DNA of 64,000 nucleotides from Rhodococcus marinonascens NBRC 14363 (lineage in GTDB: Bacteria; Actinomycetota; Actinomycetes; Mycobacteriales; Mycobacteriaceae). The notes under the pieces are model-generated. The model was not told where the DNA came from, did no database searches, and was given only the letters and a program-made list of their open reading frames with translations. The stretch spans positions 1-64,000 of the forward strand of contig NZ_BCXB01000018.1 of the NCBI RefSeq assembly GCF_001894885.1, read 5' to 3'. Made by a program: the position numbers and the translations under genes. Below, piece by piece: positions 1 to 8,294 of the stretch; positions within the stretch are counted from its first letter, which is position 1, and each line of letters opens with the position of its first letter.

Positions 1-45
1 GGCGCCCACTCCCTCGGCGCCCACTCCCTCTGCGCCCACGCTCTC
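1..45. repeat. 15-bp tandem repeat in the MBL gene
   Basis: Three consecutive 15-base units (GCGCCCACTCCCTC type, the third diverged) encode Gly-Ala-Glu-Gly-Val copies in frame. The array may continue beyond the window edge. It falls after the core metal motifs, so it is probably a surface loop or linker insertion. Confidence 0.7.
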
Positions 46-483
46 GAGGCCCTGAGCCTCGACGACGAAGGACACCGAATCCCGCGTGTGCCCGGGTGTT
101 GCGATCACAGTGAGGCTGAGTCCGGCGACGTCGATTGCCTCACCGTCCACGAGGGGCTCGCCCCCACCGTGGAGAAACTCCGGATCCACCGAACGCACAG
201 GCGCGCCGGTGAGTTCGAAGAACTGACGCACTCCACCGGTGTGATCGGCATGACGATGAGTGATGAGCGTCAAGGCCACCGGACCGACGGCGGCAACGCG
301 AGCAAGATGCTCCTCCTCGTCGTCACCAGGGTCGACCACCACACACTCGGCACGGCCCGGCGCACGCAGAATCCAGGTGTTGGTGCCGTCGAGCGTCATC
401 ATGCCGGGATTGTTCTCGAGCATCACCGAGACGATCGGGGTGACCGCTCGCAGCTGGGCGTAGGCGGGATGGGCGAGGGTCAT
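1..483 (-). CDS. MBL-fold metallo-hydrolase (C-terminus cut by window edge)
   Basis: Metallo-beta-lactamase-fold hydrolase of the Rv3677c type, substrate unknown. The N-terminus begins MTLAHPAYAQLR. The zinc motif THRHADHTGG (HxHxDH) is near residue 75, and a second motif, TPGHTRDSVSF, near residue 130 supplies the next metal His. The reading frame then enters a Gly-Ala-Glu-Gly-Val repeat and leaves the window, so the C-terminal part cannot be judged. The start is the ATG four bases after the stop of the upstream RidA gene, which suggests one transcript with RidA and the DUF4177 gene. The same order occurs in mycobacteria (Rv3677c-Rv3678c-Rv3678A), which supports the call. Confidence 0.85.
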   Translation of the reverse strand, partial: MTLAHPAYAQLRAVTPIVSVMLENNPGMMTLDGTNTWILRAPGRAECVVVDPGDDEEEHLARVAAVGPVALTLITHRHADHTGGVRQFFELTGAPVRSVDPEFLHGGGEPLVDGEAIDVAGLSLTVIATPGHTRDSVSFVVEAQGLESVGAEGVGAEGVGA

Positions 484-487
484 GACC

Positions 488-964
488 CTACGACTCCGGC
501 TGGACTTCTGCGATCAACTCCACCTCGACGGGCACGCCGAGGGGTAGTTCCGCCACACCCACAGCCGAGCGAGCGTGAGCACCAGCCGCACCGAACACCT
601 CACCGAGGAACTCGGACGCGCCGTTCACGACACCGGGTTGACCGGTGAACCCCTCGGCGGACGCGACGAAACCGACGACCTTTACGATCCGCACCACGGA
701 GTCGATGCCGACGAGGGCATCGACGGCCGCCAACGCGTTCAGCGCACAGGTCCGGGCCGCGACCTTGGCATCCTCGGCCGACACGTCGGCACCGACCTTG
801 CCCACAGCTGCCAACTTGCCCGCAACCATCGGTAGCTGCCCCGACGTGTAGACGTAGTTCCCTGTGCGCACCGCCGGCACATACGCGGCCACCGGTGGGA
901 CGACGGACGGCAAGGTGATGCCGAGTTCGGTCAGGCGGGTCGACCAACTCTGTGTCTGCGCCAT
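488..964 (-). CDS. RidA (YjgF/YER057c/UK114) family protein
   Basis: A 158-residue RidA-family protein. The founding members hydrolyse reactive enamine/imine intermediates made by PLP enzymes; the substrate of this subgroup is not known. Family features are the SGQLPMVAGKL segment near residue 41, the ALAAVDALVG helix, and the C-terminal stretch HARSAVGVAELPLGVPVEVE, whose Arg corresponds to the substrate-carboxylate-binding Arg of active RidA enzymes. It sits between the DUF4177 gene (6-base gap) and the MBL hydrolase (4-base gap) on the same strand, so the three are probably one operon. Ortholog position equals Rv3678c. Confidence 0.88.
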   Translation of the reverse strand: MAQTQSWSTRLTELGITLPSVVPPVAAYVPAVRTGNYVYTSGQLPMVAGKLAAVGKVGADVSAEDAKVAARTCALNALAAVDALVGIDSVVRIVKVVGFVASAEGFTGQPGVVNGASEFLGEVFGAAGAHARSAVGVAELPLGVPVEVELIAEVQPES

Positions 965-970
965 CTGCCT

Positions 971-1135
971 TCAGCCCTTCGGGCGCTTCAGGTAGGCGAC
1001 GTGTTGCTCACCTGTCGGTCCGGGGAGAACCGCTACCAGTTCCCAGCCGTCGTTGCCCCACTGGTCCAGGATCTGTTTGGTCGCATGCGTGAGCAGTGGA
1101 ACGGTGGCGTACTCCCAGGAAATCAATTCACTCAT
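971..1135 (-). CDS. DUF4177-family small protein
   Basis: A 54-residue protein starting MSELISWEYATVPLL and containing the DUF4177 hallmark WGNDGWELVAVLPGP, followed by a basic end YLKRPKG. Function is unknown. It is the first gene of the leftward group DUF4177-RidA-MBL and lies divergently, 55 bases away, from the ArsA-like ATPase gene. The same small gene (Rv3678A) is in the equivalent place in M. tuberculosis, which is the main reason to accept such a short frame. Confidence 0.8.
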   Translation of the reverse strand: MSELISWEYATVPLLTHATKQILDQWGNDGWELVAVLPGPTGEQHVAYLKRPKG

Positions 1136-1177
1136 GCCGGTGAGCCTATCCCCCGCACGTCCCGACTCCCAGACTTA

Positions 1178-1190
1178 TAGGCTCGACCCC
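1178..1190 (+). promoter_or_regulatory. -10 box of a leaderless promoter
   Basis: TAGGCT is followed by seven bases and then the GTG start of the first ArsA-like ATPase. A TAnnnT hexamer ending seven bases before the start codon is the usual layout for a transcript that begins at the start codon. There is no Shine-Dalgarno sequence. Confidence 0.55.
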
Positions 1191-2207
1191 GTGGTTGCAT
1201 CCTCAGACCAGCTCACCCCCACGTGGCCGCACATGGCTGCCAGGGCTCGGCTGCACTTCGTTTCCGGAAAGGGCGGCACCGGAAAGTCCACGGTGGCGGC
1301 CGCGTTGGCTCTCGCACTGGCGGAGGGCGGTCGTCGGGTACTGCTGGTCGAAGTCGAGGGCAGGCAAGGCATAGCCCAACTCTTTGACGTGCCCCCGCTG
1401 CCACCGAAAGACACGAAGGTGGCAGCCGCAGAAGGGGGCGGCGAGGTGATGGCGCTGGCCATCGACATCGAGACCGCTTTCCTCGAGTACCTCGACATGT
1501 TCTACAACCTCGGTTTCGCTGGTCGCGCAATGCGCAGGTTCGGCGCGATCGAGTTCGCGACCACCATCGCTCCCGGTCTCCGTGACGTGCTGCTCACCGG
1601 CAAGATCAAGGAATGCGTCGTGCGGACCGACAAGTCCGGCAAACGGGTCTATGACGCCGTCGTCGTCGATGCCCCACCTACAGGTCGCATCGGCAACTTC
1701 CTCGACGTGACGAAGGCGATGGCTGACCTCGCGAAGGGCGGACCAGTGCGCGCGCAGAGCGAGGGCGTGGTGCGACTGCTGCACTCGGACGAGACCGTCG
1801 TCCACCTGGTGACACTGCTCGAAGCTCTTCCGGTACAGGAGACCGCCGACGCCGCGGAGGATCTGGTCCGGTCCGATCTCCGGTTGGGAACCGTCGTCGT
1901 CAATCGCACCAGCCCGCAGTTCCTGCCGCCCGAAGCGCTGGCCGACGCCGCCAAGGGCCGTGTCGATGCCGAGAGGATTCGCGCCGGATTGCAGAAGGGT
2001 GGGATCACACTGACCGAAGAAGATTTCGCCGGACTGCTCACCGAGACGATCGAGCACGCGTCCATCCTCGAAGCCGAGGAAGCGAGCGCAGGGCAACTCG
2101 GGGACGTGGATGGGGCACGGCTGCATCTACCGTCCCTTGCCGACGGCGTTGATCTGGGCGGACTGTACGAAATCGCGGAATATCTGATGGAACAGGGCGT
2201 CCGATGA
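1191..2207 (+). CDS. ArsA/GET3-like anion-transporting ATPase, first copy
   Basis: A 338-residue P-loop ATPase of the ArsA/GET3 group (SIMIBI class), matching Rv3679. The deviant Walker A is [10 protein letters not shown] near residue 25, with a switch-like [11 protein letters not shown] segment near residue 160. GTG was chosen as start because it lies seven bases after a -10 box and leaves a mycobacterial-like length; an earlier in-frame start would run into the divergent promoter. The stop overlaps the start of the second ATPase by four bases (ATGA), so the pair is translationally coupled and probably forms a heterodimer. Arsenite transport is unlikely since no arsB or arsC is present. The corresponding mycobacterial pair has been described as redox-responsive, but no function can be read here. 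Confidence 0.88.
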   Translation: MVASSDQLTPTWPHMAARARLHFVSGKGGTGKSTVAAALALALAEGGRRVLLVEVEGRQGIAQLFDVPPLPPKDTKVAAAEGGGEVMALAIDIETAFLEYLDMFYNLGFAGRAMRRFGAIEFATTIAPGLRDVLLTGKIKECVVRTDKSGKRVYDAVVVDAPPTGRIGNFLDVTKAMADLAKGGPVRAQSEGVVRLLHSDETVVHLVTLLEALPVQETADAAEDLVRSDLRLGTVVVNRTSPQFLPPEALADAAKGRVDAERIRAGLQKGGITLTEEDFAGLLTETIEHASILEAEEASAGQLGDVDGARLHLPSLADGVDLGGLYEIAEYLMEQGVR

Positions 2208-3346
2208 CCCAGGCAGCTGACCACGAGCGTCGCCACATCGCCTCGGCCCTTGATGTGGCGGGCATGCTCGAAAACAGGGCGACCCGGATCATCGTGTGCT
2301 GCGGCTCCGGCGGCGTAGGAAAGACCACCACGGCGGCGTCACTGGCCCTTCGTGCAGCAGAGCAGGGCCGCAAGGTGGTCGTGCTGACCATCGACCCAGC
2401 CCGCCGACTCGCGCAGGCTCTCGGCGTCGCGGAACTCGACAACTCTCCGCAACCTGTGGAGCTCGGAGCCGGCGCCACCGGTGAACTGCACGCCATGATG
2501 CTCAACATGCGGCGCACGTTCGACGAGATGGTGATCGAGCACTCCACGCCGGAGAAGGCCGAGCAGATACTCGCGAACCCCTTTTATCAGACCGTCGCCA
2601 CCTCGTTCTCCGGGACACAGGAATACATGGCGATGGAGAAATTGGGACAACTCGCTGCAAGTTCCGACTGGGATCTGGTCGTCGTCGACACGCCGCCATC
2701 CCGTAACGCCCTGGACTTCCTCGACGCACCGCAGCGCCTCGGCGCGTTCCTCGACGGTCGCATGATCCGGCTGCTCACGGCGCCCGGACGTGGCCTCACC
2801 CGGTTCGTCACGGGGGCAATGGGCCTCGCGCTACGCGGAGTGTCGACCATCGTAGGCAGCCGAATGCTCTCGGACGCCTCGAATTTCGTTCAATCACTAG
2901 ATTCGATGTTCGGTGGCTTCCGCGAACGAGCCAGGACCACCTATGAATTGCTTCGGCAGCCGGGGACAAACTTCTTGGTGATCGCGACGGCCGAACCGGA
3001 CGCACTGCGCGAGGCGGCGTTCTTCGTGGATCGGCTAGTCGCCGACGACATGCCACTCGCCGGCCTCGTCCTTAATCGGACGCATCCCACCCTCGCTTCC
3101 CTGTCGGCCGATCACGCGGTCACCGCCGCTGACCAACTGGAAGACCAGGACCCCCTCACTGCCGCCGTGCTGCGTATTCACGCCCACCGCGCAGTGATCG
3201 CCAAGCGTGAGGTCCAGCTACTGAGCCGATTTACAGCGGCCCACCCGCGGGTTCCTATCGTCGGCGTTCCCTCGCTACCGTTCGAGGTGTCCGACCTCGA
3301 AGCTTTGAGGGCGGTAGGTGACCAGCTCACCCGCAAGAGCCGATGA
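2204..3346 (+). CDS. ArsA/GET3-like anion-transporting ATPase, second copy
   Basis: A 380-residue partner ATPase matching Rv3680. Walker A is GSGGVGKTT near residue 33, the ADP-contact segment is [13 protein letters not shown] near residue 62, and the switch II-like motif is [15 protein letters not shown] near residue 154. It lacks Cys-based arsenite sites. It overlaps the previous gene by four bases, and whiB4 converges from the other side, the mycobacterial order. A role beside the redox sensor WhiB4 and the cell-wall synthase PonA2 is suggested by context only. Confidence 0.88.
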   Translation: MTQAADHERRHIASALDVAGMLENRATRIIVCCGSGGVGKTTTAASLALRAAEQGRKVVVLTIDPARRLAQALGVAELDNSPQPVELGAGATGELHAMMLNMRRTFDEMVIEHSTPEKAEQILANPFYQTVATSFSGTQEYMAMEKLGQLAASSDWDLVVVDTPPSRNALDFLDAPQRLGAFLDGRMIRLLTAPGRGLTRFVTGAMGLALRGVSTIVGSRMLSDASNFVQSLDSMFGGFRERARTTYELLRQPGTNFLVIATAEPDALREAAFFVDRLVADDMPLAGLVLNRTHPTLASLSADHAVTAADQLEDQDPLTAAVLRIHAHRAVIAKREVQLLSRFTAAHPRVPIVGVPSLPFEVSDLEALRAVGDQLTRKSR

Positions 3347-3380
3347 GCTCGCCACCGTTGAACCCGTCACCTGAACCGGT

Positions 3381-3395
3381 CACCCGGCCCGGGTG
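3381..3395. terminator. Short GC hairpin between convergent genes
   Basis: CACCCGG and CCGGGTG face each other across one base between the ArsA-like gene and whiB4. The practical stem would be shorter and there is no T-run, so terminator function is uncertain. Confidence 0.35.
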
Positions 3396-3428
3396 TTCCC
3401 CCGACTGCTGCGAATCAGACTTCGGAAG

Positions 3429-3752
3429 TCAGACAGCGGCCTGATGCTGCCTTTGAGTGTCGAAGAAGTCGGACCATGATTCGACCTCGGGGTGCTGCTT
3501 GAGTAGTGCTCGGCGCTGACGCTCCGTCATGCCGCCCCACACGCCGAATTCGACACGATTGTCGAGGGCATCGGCTCCACACTGCATCAAGACCGGGCAA
3601 TGCCGGCAAATCGTGGCAGCCTTGCGCTGCGCTGCGCCACGGACAAAAAGTTGATCGGGATCGACTTCCCGGCAACGAGCCTTGGTGACCCAGGAAATTC
3701 GGGCTTCTGCTTGCTCGACGTCCAAACGGCTGATTGCGGTGGTCATGTGCAT
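3429..3752 (-). CDS. whiB4: WhiB-family iron-sulfur transcription factor, WhiB4 type
   Basis: A 107-residue WhiB-like protein that should bind a [4Fe-4S] cluster through Cys27, Cys49, Cys52 and Cys58 (CxxC then Cx5C) and carries the WhiB turn GVWGGMTERQRR. The segment DPDQLFVRGAAQRKAA and the end RALLKQHPEVESWSDFF are the features by which it resembles mycobacterial WhiB4, a redox-sensing regulator of oxidative-stress genes. The start is the ATG six bases after GAGGGG; an in-frame ATG two codons later is an alternative. It occupies the same place as Rv3681c, next to ponA2 and opposite the ArsA-like genes. About 240 bases of non-coding DNA separate it from ponA2 and should carry both promoters. 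Confidence 0.93.
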   Translation of the reverse strand: MHMTTAISRLDVEQAEARISWVTKARCREVDPDQLFVRGAAQRKAATICRHCPVLMQCGADALDNRVEFGVWGGMTERQRRALLKQHPEVESWSDFFDTQRQHQAAV

Positions 3753-3980
3753 TCGGTTCCCCTCTTCGAGTCTGCACAGCCCCCCGCGTATCACGTTGAG
3801 ACTGCACCACATAAGCGATGGGGTGTTATCTCCATCACACTGTTCCCATAATTTAGGTAAAGAATCCCCAATGCGCAAGACGTAATCCATGCTTTTTTGG
3901 TACGTCCGTCCATACTCCGTGCTCAGGGCAATTTTCTGGCCGATAATCCGCACCCGACCAGGGCACCCTCAGACCCCACG

Positions 3981-3993
3981 TACTCTGTAGAGC
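3981..3993 (+). promoter_or_regulatory. -10 box of the ponA2 leaderless promoter
   Basis: TACTCT ends exactly seven bases before the GTG start of the penicillin-binding protein, so the transcript probably begins at the start codon. No ribosome-binding site is visible. Confidence 0.6.
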
Positions 3994-6372
3994 GTGTCGA
4001 TTGCAAAAACAGTGGGGAAGCTCGCCGGATCCTCCGCCTTGGCGGGCGTACTCCTCGCCGGCGTCATGTTTCCACTCGCCGGAGGATTCGGTTACGCCTC
4101 CAACAGGGCGGCAGACACGGTGGACAACGTCTCCGCGGAACTGGTCGACGGAGCGGTCCCTGCCGTCTCGACGATGGTCGATTCCGAGGGCAACCCCATA
4201 GCCTGGCTCTACGATCAGCGACGGTTCGAAGTCCCTAGCGACAAGATCTCGAACGAGATGAAACTCGCGATCGTCTCCGTCGAGGACCGTCGGTTCCCCG
4301 AACACAGGGGCGTCGACTGGCAGGGCACGATACGAGCATTCCTGACCAACACCACGAGCGGCGAGGTCCAGCAGGGCGCGTCGACTATCGACCAGCAGTA
4401 TGTGAAGAACTACCAACTGCTCGTCGTCGCCAGGACCGACGCCGAACGTCGGGCCGCCATCGAGACGACGCCAGCCCGCAAGATCCGCGAGATCCGGATG
4501 GCGATGACTCTCGACAAGGAACTCACCAAGGACGAGATCCTTACCCGGTATCTGAACCTGGTGCCGTTCGGCAACGGCTCGTTCGGCATCCAGGACGCCG
4601 CACAGACCTACTTCGGCATCGACGCATCCGAGCTCAACGCGCAGCAGTCCGCGATGCTCGCGGGCATGGTGCAGTCGAGTTCGGCACTGAACCCATACAC
4701 GAACCCCGAGGGTGTCCTCGCGCGCCGCAACGTCGTTCTGGACACGATGATCTCGAGCATCCCCGCCCGCGCCGACGAATTCCGACAGCTCAAGGAAACT
4801 CCTCTCGATGTGCTGCCCCAGCCCAACCGACTGCCCCGCGGGTGCATTGCGGCCGGTGATCGCGGCTTCTTCTGCGACTACGCCCTGGAGTACCTTGCCG
4901 CCTCCGGCATCAGCCGTGAGCAGATCGACAAAGGCGGCTACCTGATCAGGACGACGCTCGACCCTGAGATCCAGTCGTCCACCAAGGCGGCGCTCGACGC
5001 CAAGGCGAGCCCCACCCTCAACGGCATCGCCAATGTCATGAACGTGGTCCAGCCCGGACAGGATTCACACCGAATCCTCGCGATGGGCAGCAGCCGCACC
5101 TATGGCCTCGACGCGAACGCGCGTGAAACCGTCCAGGAGCAGCCATACTCCTTGGCCGGCCACGGCGCCGGATCGATCTTCAAGATCTTCACGACAGCGG
5201 CCGCCATGGAGAAAGGCCTCGGCACCAGCGCCATCTTGGACGTGCCCACGCGGTTCGAGGCAAGAGGCATGGGTAGCGGTGGTGCGGCAGGCTGTCCCGC
5301 AAACACGTATTGCGTCGAGAACGCAGGCAGGTACCCCCCGTCGCTCTCGGTGACGGACGCGCTTGCAACCTCGCCCAACACTGCATTCGTCAAGCTGATC
5401 CAGGCCACCGGGGTCACACCGACCGTGGATATGGCCGTACGTCTCGGCCTTCGTTCGTACGCCGACCCCAACACTTCGGGCTTCGACGACCGCAGCATGG
5501 CGGACTTCCAGAAGGAACAGAACCTGGGCTCGTTCACGCTCGGCCCCACCTGGATCAATCCGCTCGAGTTGTCGAACGTCGCGGCGACGCTCGCGTCACA
5601 CGGCAAGTGGTGCCCGCCGACACCGATCGACTCGGTACTCGACCGTGACGGCAATCCTGTCACCATCACGGAGCAAGCGTGCGAGCAGGTCGTCGAGCCC
5701 GGTCTGGCCGATACGCTGGCCAATGCCATGAGCGAGGACGACAAGCCCGGTGGCACGTCCGCCGCAGCAGCAGGCAGTGCCGGTTGGACGCTCCCGATGT
5801 CAGGTAAGACGGGCACCACCGAGTCCAACATGTCGTCGGGCTTCCTTGGATTCACCAACAACTTCGCCGCAGCCGTCTACGTGTTCGGCGACTCGCCGAC
5901 GCCGGGTCAGATCTGCTCGAGTCCGCTGCGCCCCTGCGGCAGCGGAAATCTCTACGGCGGCAACGAGCCCGCGCAAACATGGTTCGCAGCGCTGAAACCG
6001 GTCGCCGACAAGTTCGGGCCGACGATGCTACCGCCGCTCGACCAGAAGTATGTTCGAGGTTCGCAGAACGGCCAGGTCCCGAACGTCAGTGGCCTGAGCC
6101 AGTCAGCCGCAACCTCGCTCCTGCAAGGTGCGGGCTTCACCGTGAACTCCGTCACCACCGAGTCTGAGGCGGCAGAGGGAACGGTCACGGGGTCGTCTCC
6201 CTCTGGTTCTGCCATCCCGGGTTCGACCATCACGATCTACGTCAGCGACGGATTGGCGCAGCCCGAACCGCAACAACTACCGGAACAGGGAATCCCCGTT
6301 CCGCCGATCCAACTGCCGCCTATCCAACTGCCCGGTCTGCCGCCGATACAGCTGCCGCCCTTACCTCGGTGA
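3994..6372 (+). CDS. ponA2: Bifunctional class A penicillin-binding protein with PASTA domain
   Basis: A 792-residue peptidoglycan synthase anchored by an N-terminal membrane segment (residues about 10-35). The GT51 glycosyltransferase domain has EDRRFPEHRGVDWQG near residue 95 and GASTIDQQYVKNY near 130. The transpeptidase domain has the SxxK motif in GSIFKIF near residue 392, the SPN motif in ATSPNTAF near 462, and KTGTTESN near 605. A single PASTA domain (VPNVSGLSQSAATSLLQGAG) lies near residues 690-755, followed by a Pro-rich tail with repeated PPIQLP units. It polymerises and cross-links glycan strands outside the membrane. It corresponds to Rv3682 (PonA2). The GTG start lies seven bases after a -10 box. 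Confidence 0.95.
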   Translation: MSIAKTVGKLAGSSALAGVLLAGVMFPLAGGFGYASNRAADTVDNVSAELVDGAVPAVSTMVDSEGNPIAWLYDQRRFEVPSDKISNEMKLAIVSVEDRRFPEHRGVDWQGTIRAFLTNTTSGEVQQGASTIDQQYVKNYQLLVVARTDAERRAAIETTPARKIREIRMAMTLDKELTKDEILTRYLNLVPFGNGSFGIQDAAQTYFGIDASELNAQQSAMLAGMVQSSSALNPYTNPEGVLARRNVVLDTMISSIPARADEFRQLKETPLDVLPQPNRLPRGCIAAGDRGFFCDYALEYLAASGISREQIDKGGYLIRTTLDPEIQSSTKAALDAKASPTLNGIANVMNVVQPGQDSHRILAMGSSRTYGLDANARETVQEQPYSLAGHGAGSIFKIFTTAAAMEKGLGTSAILDVPTRFEARGMGSGGAAGCPANTYCVENAGRYPPSLSVTDALATSPNTAFVKLIQATGVTPTVDMAVRLGLRSYADPNTSGFDDRSMADFQKEQNLGSFTLGPTWINPLELSNVAATLASHGKWCPPTPIDSVLDRDGNPVTITEQACEQVVEPGLADTLANAMSEDDKPGGTSAAAAGSAGWTLPMSGKTGTTESNMSSGFLGFTNNFAAAVYVFGDSPTPGQICSSPLRPCGSGNLYGGNEPAQTWFAALKPVADKFGPTMLPPLDQKYVRGSQNGQVPNVSGLSQSAATSLLQGAGFTVNSVTTESEAAEGTVTGSSPSGSAIPGSTITIYVSDGLAQPEPQQLPEQGIPVPPIQLPPIQLPGLPPIQLPPLPR

Positions 6373-6376
6373 CCGA

Positions 6377-6414
6377 ATGCGGGTGGGGACGGTCCATAAC
6401 GTCCCCACCCGCAT
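6377..6414. terminator. Bidirectional terminator hairpin between ponA2 and yqeY
   Basis: A perfect 15-bp stem (ATGCGGGTGGGGACG with its complement) encloses an eight-base loop. It lies four bases past the ponA2 stop and two bases from the convergent yqeY stop, so it can serve both. There is no long T-run, typical of actinobacterial terminators. Confidence 0.8.
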
Positions 6415-6416
6415 GG

Positions 6417-6884
6417 TCAGAGCCGAGACTTGACTGCGTGTGAGAGTCGCTTGCCGTCTGCCTTGCTACCGGCAATTGCCGAAGCAGCCTTCATGACCTG
6501 ACCCATCTGACGCACACTGGGACGCTCCCCGAGATCCTCGGCCACCTGAGCGATTGCCGTGTCGACGACATCGACGAGCTCGCCGTCGGTCAGCGGCGTC
6601 GGGAGGTACTCGTCGATGATCTGAGCCTCGGCGCGCTCCTTCGCCGCCAATTCGCCGCGCCCGTTCTCGGTGTAGATCTCCGCAGCCTCACCGCGCTTCT
6701 TCGATTCCTTCGCGAGGACCTCGAGAACCTCATCGTCGGTGAGTTCGCGGGCTTGCTTGCCGGAGACCTCTTCGGTCTGCACGGAAGCCATCAGCATGCG
6801 GATAGTGGAAGTGCGCAGCACATCTCTCGCCTTCATGGCGGCCGTCATGTCGGAGCGCAGTCGTGCTTTCAGTGTTTCTGACAT
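6417..6884 (-). CDS. GatB/YqeY domain protein
   Basis: A 155-residue GatB/YqeY protein (MSETLKARLRSDMTAAMKAR at the start). The family resembles the tRNA-binding tail of the GatB amidotransferase subunit; its own role is not established. Family marks are the ESKKRGEAAEIY helix, EYLPTPLTDGEL, and the C-terminal MGQVMKAASAIAGSKADGKR. The ATG start is embedded in a 32-base tandem repeat, and no Shine-Dalgarno sequence precedes it. It converges on ponA2 across a strong terminator. Confidence 0.88.
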   Translation of the reverse strand: MSETLKARLRSDMTAAMKARDVLRTSTIRMLMASVQTEEVSGKQARELTDDEVLEVLAKESKKRGEAAEIYTENGRGELAAKERAEAQIIDEYLPTPLTDGELVDVVDTAIAQVAEDLGERPSVRQMGQVMKAASAIAGSKADGKRLSHAVKSRL

Positions 6885-6962
6885 GAGCAAAACGCTACGC
6901 GCCCGGAATCTGACACGAGCGAAACGCTACGCACCCGGAATCTGACACGAACGAAACGTTAG
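6885..6962. repeat. 32-bp tandem repeat upstream of yqeY
   Basis: Two full 32-base units, with three differences between them, and a partial third unit run upstream from the yqeY start codon. The unit end TCTGACAC corresponds to TCTGACAT at the real start, so the duplication copies the sequence context of the start codon. The array replaces the place where the yqeY promoter would be expected. Confidence 0.75.
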
Positions 6963-7034
6963 CGCCCACGAACAGCGAAACCCCCGGAATTCTCCGCACC
7001 AGCTTGGGCACTGCATCTCGATTGCGCTCATCGG

Positions 7035-7046
7035 TATCCTAGGAAG
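7035..7046 (+). promoter_or_regulatory. -10 box close to the metallophosphoesterase start
   Basis: TATCCT is followed by AGGAAG and then GTG. The six bases could serve as the gap of a leaderless promoter or, if transcription starts further upstream, AGGAAG could act as a ribosome-binding site with almost no spacer. The leaderless reading is favoured. Confidence 0.45.
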
Positions 7047-8018
7047 GTGCCTGACGAGTTCCGTAACAACTTGACCCGCGCCGCCCTGGGTACTGTGGGC
7101 GCCGCCGCCCTCGGCATCGGCTACGCCTCGCTCATCGAACGCAACGCGTTCGCGCTGCGTGAGGTCACAATGCCGGTCCTCGAACCCGAGTCGTCGACGC
7201 TGCGAGTACTCCACATAAGCGACCTGCATATGATGCCCGGACAGCGACTCAAACAGAACTGGCTGCGGGAACTGGACAATCTCGACCCCGACCTCGTCGT
7301 CAACACCGGCGACAACCTCTCACATCAGCGGGCGGTGCCCGCGGTGGTTCAGGCGCTGGGGAATCTGCTGGCCCGCCCCGGGCTGTTCGTCTTCGGCAGC
7401 AACGACTACTTCGCGCCCAAACCGAAGAACCCGCTCAAATATTTCCGCAAGGAACACGGGCGTGTAATCGGTGAGCCGCTGCCATGGGGTGACCTGCGCG
7501 CGGCGTTCACCGAGCGCGGCTGGTTCGACGTCACCCACATGCGACGCGACCTCGAAGTATCGGGGGTCAGGATTGCGTCGGCCGGTGTCGACGACCCGCA
7601 CCTCGGGCGCGACCGATACGACACCATCGCCGGAAGTCGCAACCCGCTCGCCGATCTTCGTCTTGGCATCACACACTCCCCCGAGCCACGCGTGCTCGAC
7701 CGCTTCGCCGACGACGGGTACGACCTCGTGCTCGCCGGCCACACACACGGCGGTCAACTTTGCCTGCCGCTCTACGGTGCGCTCGTCACCAACTGCGGCA
7801 TCGACCGTTCGCGAGTCAAAGGCCCGTCCCAGTGGGGCGCGCACACCCAGGTACACGTGTCGGCCGGAATCGGAACATCACCTTGGGCGCCTGCCCGCTT
7901 CTGCTGCCGACCGGAGGCGACGCTCCTCACGTTGACTCCGGCAAAGCGAGGTAGCTCCGACGCAGACGCCGCGCGGGCCCGCACCCAGCCGTCGCAGAGT
8001 GAAGTTTTGCGGAACTGA
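7047..8018 (+). CDS. Metallophosphoesterase, probably membrane-anchored
   Basis: A 323-residue calcineurin-like phosphoesterase matching Rv3683. A weak hydrophobic N-terminal segment (residues about 10-28) suggests membrane attachment. The dinuclear metal motifs appear in order: HISDLHMMPG near residue 55, VVNTGDNLS near 84, GSNDYF near 117 and GHTHGGQ near 235. The physiological substrate is unknown; related YkuE/YaeI-type enzymes act on lipids or phosphodiesters. The tail after residue 300 is polar and low in complexity. It ends the conserved left block and is followed directly by the tRNA-Pro gene. Confidence 0.88.
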   Translation: MPDEFRNNLTRAALGTVGAAALGIGYASLIERNAFALREVTMPVLEPESSTLRVLHISDLHMMPGQRLKQNWLRELDNLDPDLVVNTGDNLSHQRAVPAVVQALGNLLARPGLFVFGSNDYFAPKPKNPLKYFRKEHGRVIGEPLPWGDLRAAFTERGWFDVTHMRRDLEVSGVRIASAGVDDPHLGRDRYDTIAGSRNPLADLRLGITHSPEPRVLDRFADDGYDLVLAGHTHGGQLCLPLYGALVTNCGIDRSRVKGPSQWGAHTQVHVSAGIGTSPWAPARFCCRPEATLLTLTPAKRGSSDADAARARTQPSQSEVLRN

Positions 8019-8072
8019 CCAGCGGATTTAGTTCCTACTATCTCGATCCTGTAGGCTAGCCGAGGTTCAACA

Positions 8073-8152
<80 letters not shown>

Positions 8153-8163
8153 TTGAGCATTTC

Positions 8164-8197
8164 AGAGGCCCTATCTGGTTCGCCGGGTGGGGCCTCT
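8164..8197 (+). terminator. Terminator hairpin after tRNA-Pro
   Basis: AGAGGCCC and GGGCCTCT form an eight-base stem with an 18-base loop about 20 bases after the tRNA. There is no T-run. Confidence 0.55.
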
Positions 8198-8256
8198 CCT
8201 GCATCGATACGCAGTTCTGGCCGCGGCGTTCGAGCGCCGTGTGATGCGTCCGGATC

Positions 8257-8294
8257 TTGACATATCTTGGCACGCGCTATTTAGACTCGCCTGC
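8257..8294 (+). promoter_or_regulatory. Promoter of the haloalkane dehalogenase gene
   Basis: A consensus -35 box TTGACA is followed after 19 bases by TAGACT, which ends seven bases before the ATG. An overlapping TATTTA at 16-base spacing is an alternative -10. The layout predicts a leaderless transcript. Confidence 0.6.

Noticed and set aside
1191-3346. Arsenite efflux ATPase role for the ArsA-like pair
   Set aside because: No arsenite-binding Cys set and no arsB, arsC or arsR nearby; context matches the Rv3679-Rv3680 pair.
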